From an uncultured Bacillota bacterium (lineage in GTDB: Bacteria > Bacillota_I > Bacilli_A > RF39 > UBA660), in the NCBI GenBank assembly GCA_900317975.1, contig ONIZ01000009.1, positions 1 to 42,120 on the forward strand: a stretch of 42,120 nucleotides of DNA, in the 5' to 3' direction. Under the pieces are notes generated by a model that was given only the letters and a program-made list of their open reading frames with translations, was not told where the DNA came from and ran no database searches. Of the stretch, positions 8,325 to 15,986 are shown piece by piece; position 1 is the first letter of the stretch; each line of letters starts with the position of its first letter. The translations under genes and the position numbers were made by a program.

Positions 8325-9086
8325 TTACCAACTACCATTCCAAGTAGCAACAGCTGGCATTATATTGTCATAATAACTTCCAATACCTCCTGAAAAAACT
8401 ATACCAGAAGTTCCAATTGAATAATTTTGTGCTTGTGTTGAAGTAACACTTGTTATTGCGTGACTATAGTCTCCGTACGCAGCTTGATAATTTATAGTTG
8501 AAGCTGTATTTTTCCTAACATCAAATGAAAATGTCTGTGACATTACACTTAAATTTCCTGTAGGTAATTTAAAAGCTGCACCACTTCCTGTAGATGAAGA
8601 CTTGGAATAATATGATGTAGTTGTATGACAGGATCCTCCGGAAATACAATAATACTGGCTGAAACTCATATTTCCTAAATATACAACGTTTGTTAAATTA
8701 CCTATTCCTATTACATCATAACTTCTTGTACTTGGCATTGTTTTCCAATCTAAAGTTGCTTTATATCTGTAGTAACTCCCATTACTATATATTTCTGTAG
8801 TTAATTTTTTATAATCAGTATTTGTGACTCCTGGACCTTTTGCATTATGGCTATTATCGTCAACCGAATTATATTCTTTTTCTGTTATTTCAACTGTTTT
8901 TGCTTCATTACTATTTATTAAGTTTTTTTTGTTTTCTGTATTATGTTCATCCATTATAATTGTTTTATAATATTTAGTTTTTTCTGACACTTTTACGAAT
9001 TTAGTATTATCAGATTCGGCATATACTAATTTTGGTAATAGTAATCCTACTGTTAATACTAAAAATAAAATTTTTAGTTTTTTCAT
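8325..9086 (-). CDS. Secreted protein with signal peptide, unknown family
   Basis: The 253-residue protein begins with a classic Sec signal peptide (MKKLKILFLVLTVGLLLPKLVYA, cleavage near residue 23). The mature part is Ser/Thr/Tyr-rich and probably beta-stranded, with one Cys pair (YCISGGSC near 150) that could form a disulphide. It ends in MPAVATWNGSW. I do not recognise the family. It is the first gene of a unit with the DUF1906 protein and the two-span membrane protein. Only a weak ribosome site (GAGAA) precedes the ATG. Confidence 0.6.
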   Translation of the reverse strand: MKKLKILFLVLTVGLLLPKLVYAESDNTKFVKVSEKTKYYKTIIMDEHNTENKKNLINSNEAKTVEITEKEYNSVDDNSHNAKGPGVTNTDYKKLTTEIYSNGSYYRYKATLDWKTMPSTRSYDVIGIGNLTNVVYLGNMSFSQYYCISGGSCHTTTSYYSKSSSTGSGAAFKLPTGNLSVMSQTFSFDVRKNTASTINYQAAYGDYSHAITSVTSTQAQNYSIGTSGIVFSGGIGSYYDNIMPAVATWNGSW

Positions 9087-9172
9087 ATTATTCTCGTATA
9101 ATCAATCTTAAGGGAAATAAATCTCTTTTGATTGATTATTTTCCTTTCTAATACCTTTGTTTTATTATTAAT

Positions 9173-9208
9173 AATTTTATATATTGAACTAGTTCAATAT
9201 ATAAAATT
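9173..9208. repeat. 36-bp perfect palindrome
   Basis: The 36 bases from 9173 to 9208 are a perfect inverted repeat centred on AACTAGTT with no loop bases. It lies between the secreted-protein gene and the IS110 element. It has no following T-run on either side, so it is not an obvious terminator. It may be an operator, part of the IS left end, or the palindromic sequence beside which the IS inserted. Confidence 0.85.
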
Positions 9209-9269
9209 TCCGCTTCGTCGGTATCTAACGAAGGTTTTCTTGATTTGTTATATATCTAGAAATATAATA

Positions 9270-9474
9270 AATCTTGCACTGTGGATTTGTTTCTATATTT
9301 TTACGGCCGTTTATTATGGACTGGTTTAAGGAGTCTCAAACCACAGATTTCTATTTTAATTGTTAATCAGTTAGTTAACACTTTGATGTTTTATTATACT
9401 ACGAGTTTACAAGGTAGAGGTTATTGTGGGCAAACAATTCAGTGCAACAAAAACTAATTAAGGAGGTGCTTATA
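9270..9474 (+). ncRNA. Candidate IS110 bridge RNA region
   Basis: IS110-group elements carry a guide (bridge) RNA in the non-coding left end upstream of the transposase. Here that region contains nested pairings: CTGTGG-A-TTTG (9279-9289) with CAAACCACAG (9337-9346), an alternative GGTTT (9323-9327) with AAACC (9338-9342) whose loop is AAGGAGTCT, and TGTTAA with TTAACA (9361-9380). The loop sequence AAGGAGTCT is exactly complementary to 10742-10750 at the right end. This is a prediction from position and structure; the RNA ends are not defined. Confidence 0.45.
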
Positions 9475-10605
9475 ATGATATATTATATTGGAATAGATAT
9501 ATCAAAGTACAAACACGATTTCTGTATTATCTCAAATACAGGTGAAATAATTGTAGAAAATTCATCTTTTGAAAACAACAAAAAAGGATTTCAAGAACTA
9601 TTGGAAAAGCTGAAACCCTATAATAAAACTAATGTCCGTATTGCTTTTGAAGCGACTGGACACTATTCAATGAATTTGGAACTCTATCTAATTGATAAGG
9701 AATACTCTTTTATGAAAATTAATCCTTTACTTATTAAAGAGTTTTTAAAAACTCGAAGTTTACGTAGAACTAAGACTGATAAGGCTGATGCTTTTAACAT
9801 TGCTCAATATTTAATGTCTATTTCTTACAAACCAAATTCATCATTATTATATCATACTTATTCATTAAAGTCACTTTGTAGAACTAGAGTTTTATTAACT
9901 AATGAATTAGATAAGTCTTTTCCTGAGTTAAAACCTTTCTTTAACAATATGATTTCCACCACTTTATTGTTTATTTTAGACAAATATAAAAATGCATCTC
10001 ATATTGCTTTAATGAAAGATTATGACTCTATCAGATGTATTTCTTATGGTAAGTTTACTTATGCTAAGTTTACTAAGTTAAAAGAATTAGCCAAAAATAC
10101 AGTCGGTTATCATGATAATAATACTGACTTACTTATTTCTACTTATGTTTCTCTATATAACTATTTTAATGACAAAATAATTCCAATAGATAAACAGATT
10201 TCTACAATTGTCAAAGATCTTAATCCATCAATTCTTTCTATTCCTGGAATTGGTGAAATTACAGCTGCTTCCATTATTGCTGAATATGGAGATATTTCTT
10301 GTTTTTCAAGCTCAGCGAAAATGTTAGCTTTTGCTGGTTTAGAGCCTAGTATTAACAAATCTGGCACATTAGAATCTAATGGTAAGATGGTTAAACACGG
10401 TTCTGGACATTTAAGATATGTGTTAATGAATGCTTCATTAACCCTACTTAAACTTAATCCTACTTTCTATGATTATTACTATAAAAAACGTTCTGAAGGA
10501 AAATGTCATAGAGTAGCTTTATCCCATGTTTGTAAAAAGTTAGTTAGATTAATCTATAAACTTGAAACTAAACATGTAGAATATAATCCGTCTTTATTGA
10601 AATAA
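9475..10605 (+). CDS. IS110-family transposase
   Basis: The 376-residue protein has the two IS110 domains. The N-terminal DEDD RuvC-like domain shows YIGIDISKYKHDF (Asp8), FEATGHY near residue 58 and KTDKADAFNIA near 95. The C-terminal Tnp20 domain shows SIPGIGEITAASIIAEYGD near 255 and the serine motif HGSGHLRYVL near 310. The start is the ATG at 9475 behind AAGGAGGTGCTTATA; the upstream in-frame codons lack a ribosome site. It appears full length and intact. It would catalyse RNA-guided insertion of the element. Confidence 0.93.
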   Translation: MIYYIGIDISKYKHDFCIISNTGEIIVENSSFENNKKGFQELLEKLKPYNKTNVRIAFEATGHYSMNLELYLIDKEYSFMKINPLLIKEFLKTRSLRRTKTDKADAFNIAQYLMSISYKPNSSLLYHTYSLKSLCRTRVLLTNELDKSFPELKPFFNNMISTTLLFILDKYKNASHIALMKDYDSIRCISYGKFTYAKFTKLKELAKNTVGYHDNNTDLLISTYVSLYNYFNDKIIPIDKQISTIVKDLNPSILSIPGIGEITAASIIAEYGDISCFSSSAKMLAFAGLEPSINKSGTLESNGKMVKHGSGHLRYVLMNASLTLLKLNPTFYDYYYKKRSEGKCHRVALSHVCKKLVRLIYKLETKHVEYNPSLLK

Positions 10606-10629
10606 AAATTAATAAGATTATTTTATTTC

Positions 10630-10671
10630 AACTTCAAAATTTTTAAAAAATGGGTAATTTTGAAGTTTTTT
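10630..10671 (+). terminator. Terminator after the IS110 transposase
   Basis: AACTTCAAAATT (10630-10641) pairs with AATTTTGAAGTT (10656-10667) and ends in six Ts, 24 bp after the transposase stop. Further on, TTGACT (near 10728) points outward to the right like a -35 box at the IS end. Confidence 0.85.
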
Positions 10672-10875
10672 GGCGTGGGATAATTTCCAATTTAAGAAAA
10701 ACTATTAAACATTTCAAAAAAGGACTTGACTTCTAATAGTTAGACTCCTTACCATTTGTTTTATATTACGTAATTGAATTCGCTATAGCTTTTTTGTATA
10801 TACACCTATATTTTCTTTTTTTTTGATAAAATTTTGAACAACTTATTCGGCTAATTAATATAGCCATTTTAGCCA

Positions 10876-10902
10876 TAAAAAAATAGTTCAATTGAACTAT
10901 TT
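10876..10902 (-). terminator. Terminator after the XRE regulator
   Basis: A 22-bp perfect palindrome centred on CAATTG (10881-10902) is followed on the minus strand by a run of seven Ts. It overlaps the last bases of the gene ending at 10901. Confidence 0.8.
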
Positions 10903-11692
10903 AATATAATATTTTATTATTTGAATATTCTTTTATAGTTTTTATCGGTATAGTTATATCCTTATATTTATCATCAATTGTTATATACTCTATAAATAAA
11001 TACATTTTATTTAAATCAACATTCTTTATTATGTTTTCATTGGATTTTAAATTTTCATCAGCAAAATATGAAGTATTAAGTAAATATGAATTAATTCTAT
11101 TATTATATAAATCAATATTTTTTATTGATGAAAAAAGAACTTTATTATTGCTTTTTAATGATACATTCAAAGTTTTAATTTTTTCCTCTTGTTCTGTACC
11201 AATATTCTTGTCATGAATATCAATATTATTTATTATAATCAAATTTCTTTCTTGATTAAAAATAATATGTCCTTCTATATAATACTTACCATTTTTACTT
11301 TGTAATCCATATATTTTTAGTCTATTATAGTTTCCAATCAAAAACATTACAGAGAAAAGAAAAATTATAGCTAAAACACAATATGTAAACGTTTTTAAAT
11401 ATTTTATTTTTGTTCTTTTAGAATAAAACTCTATACTTTCAACGATTCCATCAGAAGGATTTATATTTTCATTTGTTTTATCTATTTCTTCTCCACATAG
11501 TAATTCTTCTAAAGTAATATCTAATTCATCACTTATATTTTTTAATAATGAAATATCTGGAGCATTAATTCCTCTTTCCCATTTTGATAATGTATTACTT
11601 GTAATTCCTAATTTTTCTCCAAGAACTTCTTGCGTATAGCCCTTTTCTTTCCTTTTTTCAGCAATAAATTTTCCGACTTTTTGCAAATTCAT
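10901..11692 (-). CDS. Membrane-anchored XRE-family regulator
   Basis: The 263-residue protein starts with an XRE helix-turn-helix (about residues 6-62; KRKEKGYTQEVLGEKLGITS followed by NTLSKWERG). A linker follows, then one membrane segment (about 102-122, TYCVLAIIFLFSVMFLIGNY) and about 140 extracytoplasmic residues. This is the layout of a one-component membrane sensor-regulator. It follows the small XRE gene by 16 bp. A second protein with the same plan lies at 14651. Target genes are probably the neighbouring secreted proteins, by inference. Confidence 0.75.
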   Translation of the reverse strand: MNLQKVGKFIAEKRKEKGYTQEVLGEKLGITSNTLSKWERGINAPDISLLKNISDELDITLEELLCGEEIDKTNENINPSDGIVESIEFYSKRTKIKYLKTFTYCVLAIIFLFSVMFLIGNYNRLKIYGLQSKNGKYYIEGHIIFNQERNLIIINNIDIHDKNIGTEQEEKIKTLNVSLKSNNKVLFSSIKNIDLYNNRINSYLLNTSYFADENLKSNENIIKNVDLNKMYLFIEYITIDDKYKDITIPIKTIKEYSNNKILY

Positions 11693-11708
11693 ATAATTTT
11701 CTCCAATA

Positions 11709-11975
11709 TCATTTAAAAATTTTTGCTATATCTATCATTAACGCATCAGCTATTCTACCAACAACGGCAATTGTTGGATGCTTATTTCTTTTTTCGTTTT
11801 CAATATCACAAATGTAATCACGTGATAAGTCAGACATATCGGCCAAATCTTGCTGAGTAAGATTTCTTTTAAGTCTGTATTTTTTTATATTCTTTCTAAT
11901 AATTGTATAGTAATATTCATCATCGTGTATAAACTTTTCATTTTTTGAATCAATGCTTTCTTTTTTGATAACCAT
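11709..11975 (-). CDS. Small XRE-family DNA-binding protein
   Basis: This 88-residue protein has a helix-turn-helix at residues about 30-85 (IKKYRLKRNLTQQDLADMS, then LSRDYICDIENEKRN). The ATG at 11975 is preferred because GGTGG lies seven bases upstream; an ATG at 12026 in the same frame lies within an inverted repeat and has no ribosome site. It is likely a repressor acting on its own promoter or on the secreted-protein operon upstream. Confidence 0.75.
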   Translation of the reverse strand: MVIKKESIDSKNEKFIHDDEYYYTIIRKNIKKYRLKRNLTQQDLADMSDLSRDYICDIENEKRNKHPTIAVVGRIADALMIDIAKIFK

Positions 11976-11983
11976 ATGTACCA

Positions 11984-12033
11984 CCAGCCTACTACTATTT
12001 TGTGATATATTTTGCTTTTTATACATAGGCTGG
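11984..12033. promoter_or_regulatory. Inverted repeat upstream of small XRE gene (possible operator)
   Basis: CCAGCCTA (11984-11991) and TAGGCTGG (12026-12033) are exact complements separated by 34 bases, just upstream of the chosen start at 11975. The pair could be an operator for the XRE protein or, in RNA, a hairpin around its leader. Confidence 0.4.
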
Positions 12034-12048
12034 TAGCCACATTTATTT

Positions 12049-12924
12049 TTATTGATTCAAAAGATTTTCGTTTGCTTTTGATAATAACTCTATTAAATCA
12101 TTATTAATTGATACATCATTAGAGTCTATAGAATTGATATTTTTGATACTTTCAGATATATCAAAACTTTGATTTTCTATTATACTTTTCTCAATTAAAT
12201 TGATCTCTTCGAATATTTTTTTATATGTAAGTGTATTTTGTACATTGCTATCACTTAATATATATTCTCCATCATCTGAAATAAATTCAATATTAACTTC
12301 TGATATATAACCAAAGTCAATTAAATATGATAATTGCCACTTTCCATTTAAATTTGTATTAGATGATTCAACATTTACTCTGTCTAAGAAACTTTTATCA
12401 ATATATTTTCCAGGAGTATTTTTTATTGTTGAATTCATTGCATTATTAAAAATATTTACTAAATAGTTCTTGTCTATATTTTTTGTTTTTAAATCATCTA
12501 AATCTTTTAAAGTAATTGGTTTAGTGAACTGTTTTAAATTGAAAAAAGAAGTAATATTTCTAATATCTTCCTTATATTGTTTAGATATAGAAAGAGTTAT
12601 GTAGTTAGGTATAATTTTATCTATCTCTTCTCCAGTTTCCTTATTAATAAGTGGTATATAGTAATCATCCATTTTCTCATACTTTAAATTATACCCATCA
12701 AATAAGTACATTATCTTGTCCTGGTTATCTTCTGGATAATAAATTTCAAAAACATATATCCAGTCGTCTTTTTCATGGACATGTAGACTTTTTTGTGATA
12801 AGTATTTAATTGTTCTACCCGATAAATTATTTCCCTCTGCATTTACGTTTGAGCCCAATATAATACAAGTTGTAATACCAATCACAAAAAATAAAAATAG
12901 TGCAATTCTTATATTTTTTCTCAT
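12049..12924 (-). CDS. Exported protein, unknown function
   Basis: The 291-residue protein has a signal peptide or anchor (RKNIRIALFLFFVIGITTCI, then ILGSNVNAEG; possible cleavage near residue 30). The mature part is acidic and rich in Asn, Asp and Ile, with a final helical region. There is no lipobox Cys and no recognisable domain. The start is the ATG at 12924 with AAGGAGG five bases upstream. It lies 17 bp after the other secreted protein and before the small XRE gene. The pair may be a secreted two-component cargo, but no function can be assigned. Confidence 0.55.
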   Translation of the reverse strand: MRKNIRIALFLFFVIGITTCIILGSNVNAEGNNLSGRTIKYLSQKSLHVHEKDDWIYVFEIYYPEDNQDKIMYLFDGYNLKYEKMDDYYIPLINKETGEEIDKIIPNYITLSISKQYKEDIRNITSFFNLKQFTKPITLKDLDDLKTKNIDKNYLVNIFNNAMNSTIKNTPGKYIDKSFLDRVNVESSNTNLNGKWQLSYLIDFGYISEVNIEFISDDGEYILSDSNVQNTLTYKKIFEEINLIEKSIIENQSFDISESIKNINSIDSNDVSINNDLIELLSKANENLLNQ

Positions 12925-12941
12925 TTTATCCTCCTTTATAG

Positions 12942-13445
12942 CTAATTCATACAAATATTATAATCAAATACAGTTTTTTGCATAGGAATATTACAACATT
13001 GCCCTGTAAGTCCACCTATTTGCAAATATAACTCACATGTCTGATCACCTGTACTATCTATATTTCCTGGTGTAAATGTATTCAACAAGTATGCATCTGT
13101 AATTACTCTGTTTATTACTCTAAATAAGTATTTTTTTACCAATTCATCCGGTTCAGATGATGGTGGATCATCTTCGTACAAATATACATCAAATTTTGCA
13201 TCCATATATCCATAACTAGTTGGAAATGTTCTAAAATTATTAAACCACACTTCAGTATTTGAACCCATACACACACTAGATGCAGTTGTTAAATTATATA
13301 CCTTAGTAGATACATAAGGAGAAACTTGATAAAAATATGGTGCAGGTTTGTATCCAGAACATGTTTTCGCAGATGCTACTTTTGGAGTAAGACATATTGT
13401 TAATACCAATGCTATCGTCATGGCTGCTAGAAAACATCTTTTCAT
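12942..13445 (-). CDS. Small secreted Cys-containing protein
   Basis: The 167-residue protein has a clear signal peptide (MKRCFLAAMTIALVLTICLT, cleavage after ASA near residue 27). The mature part holds several cysteines (CSGY, SSVCMG, TCEL, QCCNI, NICMN), suggesting disulphides, which is unusual for a Gram-positive exported protein. The start is the ATG at 13445 with AAAGGAGGTG upstream. It leads the operon with the 291-residue exported protein. Family unknown. Confidence 0.6.
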   Translation of the reverse strand: MKRCFLAAMTIALVLTICLTPKVASAKTCSGYKPAPYFYQVSPYVSTKVYNLTTASSVCMGSNTEVWFNNFRTFPTSYGYMDAKFDVYLYEDDPPSSEPDELVKKYLFRVINRVITDAYLLNTFTPGNIDSTGDQTCELYLQIGGLTGQCCNIPMQKTVFDYNICMN

Positions 13446-13627
13446 AATCACACCTCCTTTCTCTAGACACAACTCAATGTCTATGGATACAATTTATCTC
13501 CTTTTATTTAAAAACTACACTTATCATTTGGCGACTTAGTGTGACAAATTTGGCCATCTAAAATGTCTAATTTTTCACTTCTAATTTTCAGTTTTATTAT
13601 AGTGTATTTTATATAATACTCATTGAG

Positions 13628-13750
13628 GTGTTTATTATAAAAAACTATAATTTAAAGTATATCATTTTTATTATTGCATTTGTTTTAATCATTCTTCTAA
13701 ATTCTTTTTCAACAAAACATAGTGATAACATTGTTGCATTTAAATATTAG
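13628..13750 (+). CDS. Possible 40-residue hydrophobic peptide
   Basis: A plus-strand frame from GTG (13628) reads a Lys/Asn head, then one strongly hydrophobic segment (YIIFIIAFVLIILLNSF), then a short polar tail ending IVAFKY. There is no ATG, and GAGGTG overlaps the GTG, so initiation would have to be at GTG or at a rarer codon just after it. It may be a peptide gene, a remnant or chance. A TATAAT-like sequence lies just upstream. Confidence 0.25.
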   Translation: MFIIKNYNLKYIIFIIAFVLIILLNSFSTKHSDNIVAFKY

Positions 13751-13877
13751 AGTTAATCCTATATATATTAAAAACAATATAATTTGCATTACCAAAAAAA
13801 GTTTTCATCCTATTGTTAAAAAATATATTATTATTATTATTCAAAGTGATTATTTACTACGATAAAACCTTTTTATC

Positions 13878-13905
13878 AAAAAAAAAAACCAAACTATGAG
13901 TTTGA
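13878..13905 (-). terminator. Rho-independent terminator
   Basis: On the minus strand CAAACT-CAT-AGTTTG is followed by G and eleven Ts. It ends the transcript of the XRE and Asp-box-like gene pair (14058-15733), about 150 bp after the stop. Confidence 0.8.
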
Positions 13906-14057
13906 GACTGTGTAAATACATATGAATAAATACATATATATAATAAGAATTATTCTTTTATAGTACTAATTTATTCAATACAAAAACTATAATAAAAGAA
14001 ATTACCAACATATATTTCAATAAATAATAATATTTATCATAAACGTAAATATATATT

Positions 14058-14636
14058 TTATTCCAAATTCCATGTTAATCCATTATCTCTACTTACGAAA
14101 ATAAGTTTTTTATCTTCATAACCTGAATTATCTTCTTTTATTTGATAAGCGGAACATGGTAATTTTAAGATTTTATCTTCGTAATAAGGAACATCTTCTA
14201 TTGTCAAAACTTCTATATTGGGGTTATCATAATTTATCTTAGATAATTCAAATTTCCTTCCACCATCATTTGTAACATAAATACCATAATAAACTCCATT
14301 TTCTTTATTATTATTTGTTTTTTTAATAGCAAAACCAAACTTTTCATCAAAGAAAATAAATTTAGGTTCCATACTAACCACTATTCCTTCTTCTGATATA
14401 TCTACATAATCTTTACCATGATTAGTACTTTTTTGTACACCAACAAGTTGATTTTCTCCAAGTACATAATCATACCTTTCAAATCTTAAAATGATATTAT
14501 CAAATTTAACTGAATATAGAGTGTTTTCGTCATCTGGATAATCTATTTCTTTTTTATTAATAGAAAATATTATTAAAATAATACTAACTATTGTGAGAAA
14601 TACAATTCCAACAGTAATAAAATATTTCTTGTTCAT
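14058..14636 (-). CDS. Membrane-anchored protein with Asp-box-like motifs
   Basis: The 192-residue protein has one N-terminal membrane segment (about residues 5-26, FITVGIVFLTIVSIILIIF). Its exterior part contains three Asp-box-like repeats: STNHGKDYVDI near 70, VTNDGGRKFEL near 125 and VSRDNGLTWNL at the C-terminus. Asp boxes are turn motifs of beta-propellers such as sialidases; a full propeller would need more repeats, so this is a short relative. It follows the membrane-anchored XRE gene by 14 bp, and the two probably act together. Substrate unknown. Confidence 0.55.
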   Translation of the reverse strand: MNKKYFITVGIVFLTIVSIILIIFSINKKEIDYPDDENTLYSVKFDNIILRFERYDYVLGENQLVGVQKSTNHGKDYVDISEEGIVVSMEPKFIFFDEKFGFAIKKTNNNKENGVYYGIYVTNDGGRKFELSKINYDNPNIEVLTIEDVPYYEDKILKLPCSAYQIKEDNSGYEDKKLIFVSRDNGLTWNLE

Positions 14637-14650
14637 ATTATTCCACCAAT

Positions 14651-15733
14651 CTATTTTAATATAATTTCTTTCTCATAATCTGATAAATAATTTTCCAATA
14701 AATACATTTTATGATTTTCTAATTTGAAAACAGATACTTCAGGCAGTTTTACATTCGCTTCTATAATCTTTTCACGGTAAAAAAATAGCTTATCATCTTT
14801 TATTTCAAATCTTCCTATTGAATCTTCTAAAACTATCATCTCTGGATTTTTCTCTTCTTTTATTTTTTCAATATTCTTATAATAAATTACTTTCATTTCT
14901 GCTTTAAAATTATATATTTCTAAAGTAGGATCTTCTGAATCATCAACATATCCATCTTGAAAAGACACTTCTAGATGTTCACCGATTTTATTAAAATCAA
15001 TTTTACCTCCATTTAAAGTATGAAATCCTTTTATAAAACCTAATTTATTTTGATATTCCTCAATTTTTTTGATTAAGCAGTAATCTTCTTCAACAATTTC
15101 ATACGATAATGTTGAAAACAGAATATTATCTTTAATTCTATAGTTAATAATAGAAAAGTGATTATTGTCATCATAGTAATATATTGTGTCATTACAACTA
15201 GAATATTTTAAAGTTTTTAAATACCTTTTTGTTTCATTTTCAATAATATTTGCACTTCTAAGGTTTCTCATTGAATAACTTCTATCATTATTTTTAATAA
15301 GAAATGAGCCTTTAGGTATGCCTAATTTTATATTTCTATTTGTATGATTGTAATGAATATTCTTAATCGAATATCCAAAACTAATATTTTTAAAAGTAAT
15401 AATCACTAAAATAACGAATAAAACTATAATTCCTATTACAAGTTTAAATCTTTTTTTCTTGTTATTTTCATCAATTTGATTTTGAATTTCTTTTATTCTT
15501 ATTTCAATATTTTTATTTTTAAATTTACTTTCTCCAGCTAGAATATCATCTACTTCTACATCTAAAACTTGAGCTATTTTTTTTAGCAATGTGATATCAG
15601 GAAAACTTAAACCTCTTTCCCATTTACTTACGGCTTTATCTGTAACAAAAAGTTTATCTCCTAATTCTTGTTGAGTTAATCCTTTTTCTTTTCTTTTTTT
15701 TGCAATAAATTCTCCAATTCTATTATTAGTCAT
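14651..15733 (-). CDS. Membrane-anchored XRE-family regulator
   Basis: The 360-residue protein has an N-terminal XRE helix-turn-helix (about residues 5-62; KRKEKGLTQQELGDKLFVTD, then KAVSKWERG), a charged coiled linker, one membrane segment (about 95-115, LVIGIIVLFVILVIITF) and about 240 exterior residues. The start is the ATG at 15733 behind GAGGTGAT; the GTG nine bases earlier lies within that site. It has the same plan as the protein at 10901 but the exterior domains differ. It heads a two-gene unit with the Asp-box-like protein and is likely a membrane sensor that controls neighbouring genes. Confidence 0.75.
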   Translation of the reverse strand: MTNNRIGEFIAKKRKEKGLTQQELGDKLFVTDKAVSKWERGLSFPDITLLKKIAQVLDVEVDDILAGESKFKNKNIEIRIKEIQNQIDENNKKKRFKLVIGIIVLFVILVIITFKNISFGYSIKNIHYNHTNRNIKLGIPKGSFLIKNNDRSYSMRNLRSANIIENETKRYLKTLKYSSCNDTIYYYDDNNHFSIINYRIKDNILFSTLSYEIVEEDYCLIKKIEEYQNKLGFIKGFHTLNGGKIDFNKIGEHLEVSFQDGYVDDSEDPTLEIYNFKAEMKVIYYKNIEKIKEEKNPEMIVLEDSIGRFEIKDDKLFFYREKIIEANVKLPEVSVFKLENHKMYLLENYLSDYEKEIILK

Positions 15734-15986
15734 ATTTATCACCTCAATAATATCATATCATAAAACTATGTTTTTTTTCTCGACCATTGGTTTACTTTCT
15801 TCTTTGAAATTATAACATTAAACATTTATAGACCATACTGAGAAATATTATATTTTAGTAATATTTAAAATTTTAAACAGTTTATATGTAGTATAATATT
15901 CTGCCTCACTATATATGCTATTTTTTTGTTATAAAGCAGTTTTAACTTCATAAATTCATATTCACATAACGATATATATAATAAGT

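Larger units (their letters stand above)
9209..10750 (+). mobile_element. IS110-family insertion sequence (approximate limits)
   Basis: The element is defined by the transposase at 9475-10605, a long 5' non-coding region and a terminator after the gene. It is the only plus-strand gene in 42 kb. IS110 elements lack long terminal inverted repeats and make no regular target duplications, so exact ends cannot be read here. The right limit is placed at the AGACTCCTT match (10742-10750) to a loop in the 5' non-coding region. The left limit is placed after the 36-bp palindrome. Confidence 0.7.
13446..14057. other. Intergenic region, about 610 bp
   Basis: This region separates the secreted-protein operon from the Asp-box-like membrane protein gene. 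It contains the direct repeat GCCAAAT on the minus strand (near 13530-13552) ahead of the secreted-protein gene, a possible short plus-strand ORF (13628-13750), and a minus-strand terminator (13878-13905). The rest is AT-rich without recognisable features. Confidence 0.5.

Noticed and set aside
9132..9329. 65-codon plus-strand ORF ahead of the IS110 transposase
   Set aside because: It runs through the 36-bp palindrome and the structured non-coding region, has no ribosome site, and looks like chance in AT-rich DNA.
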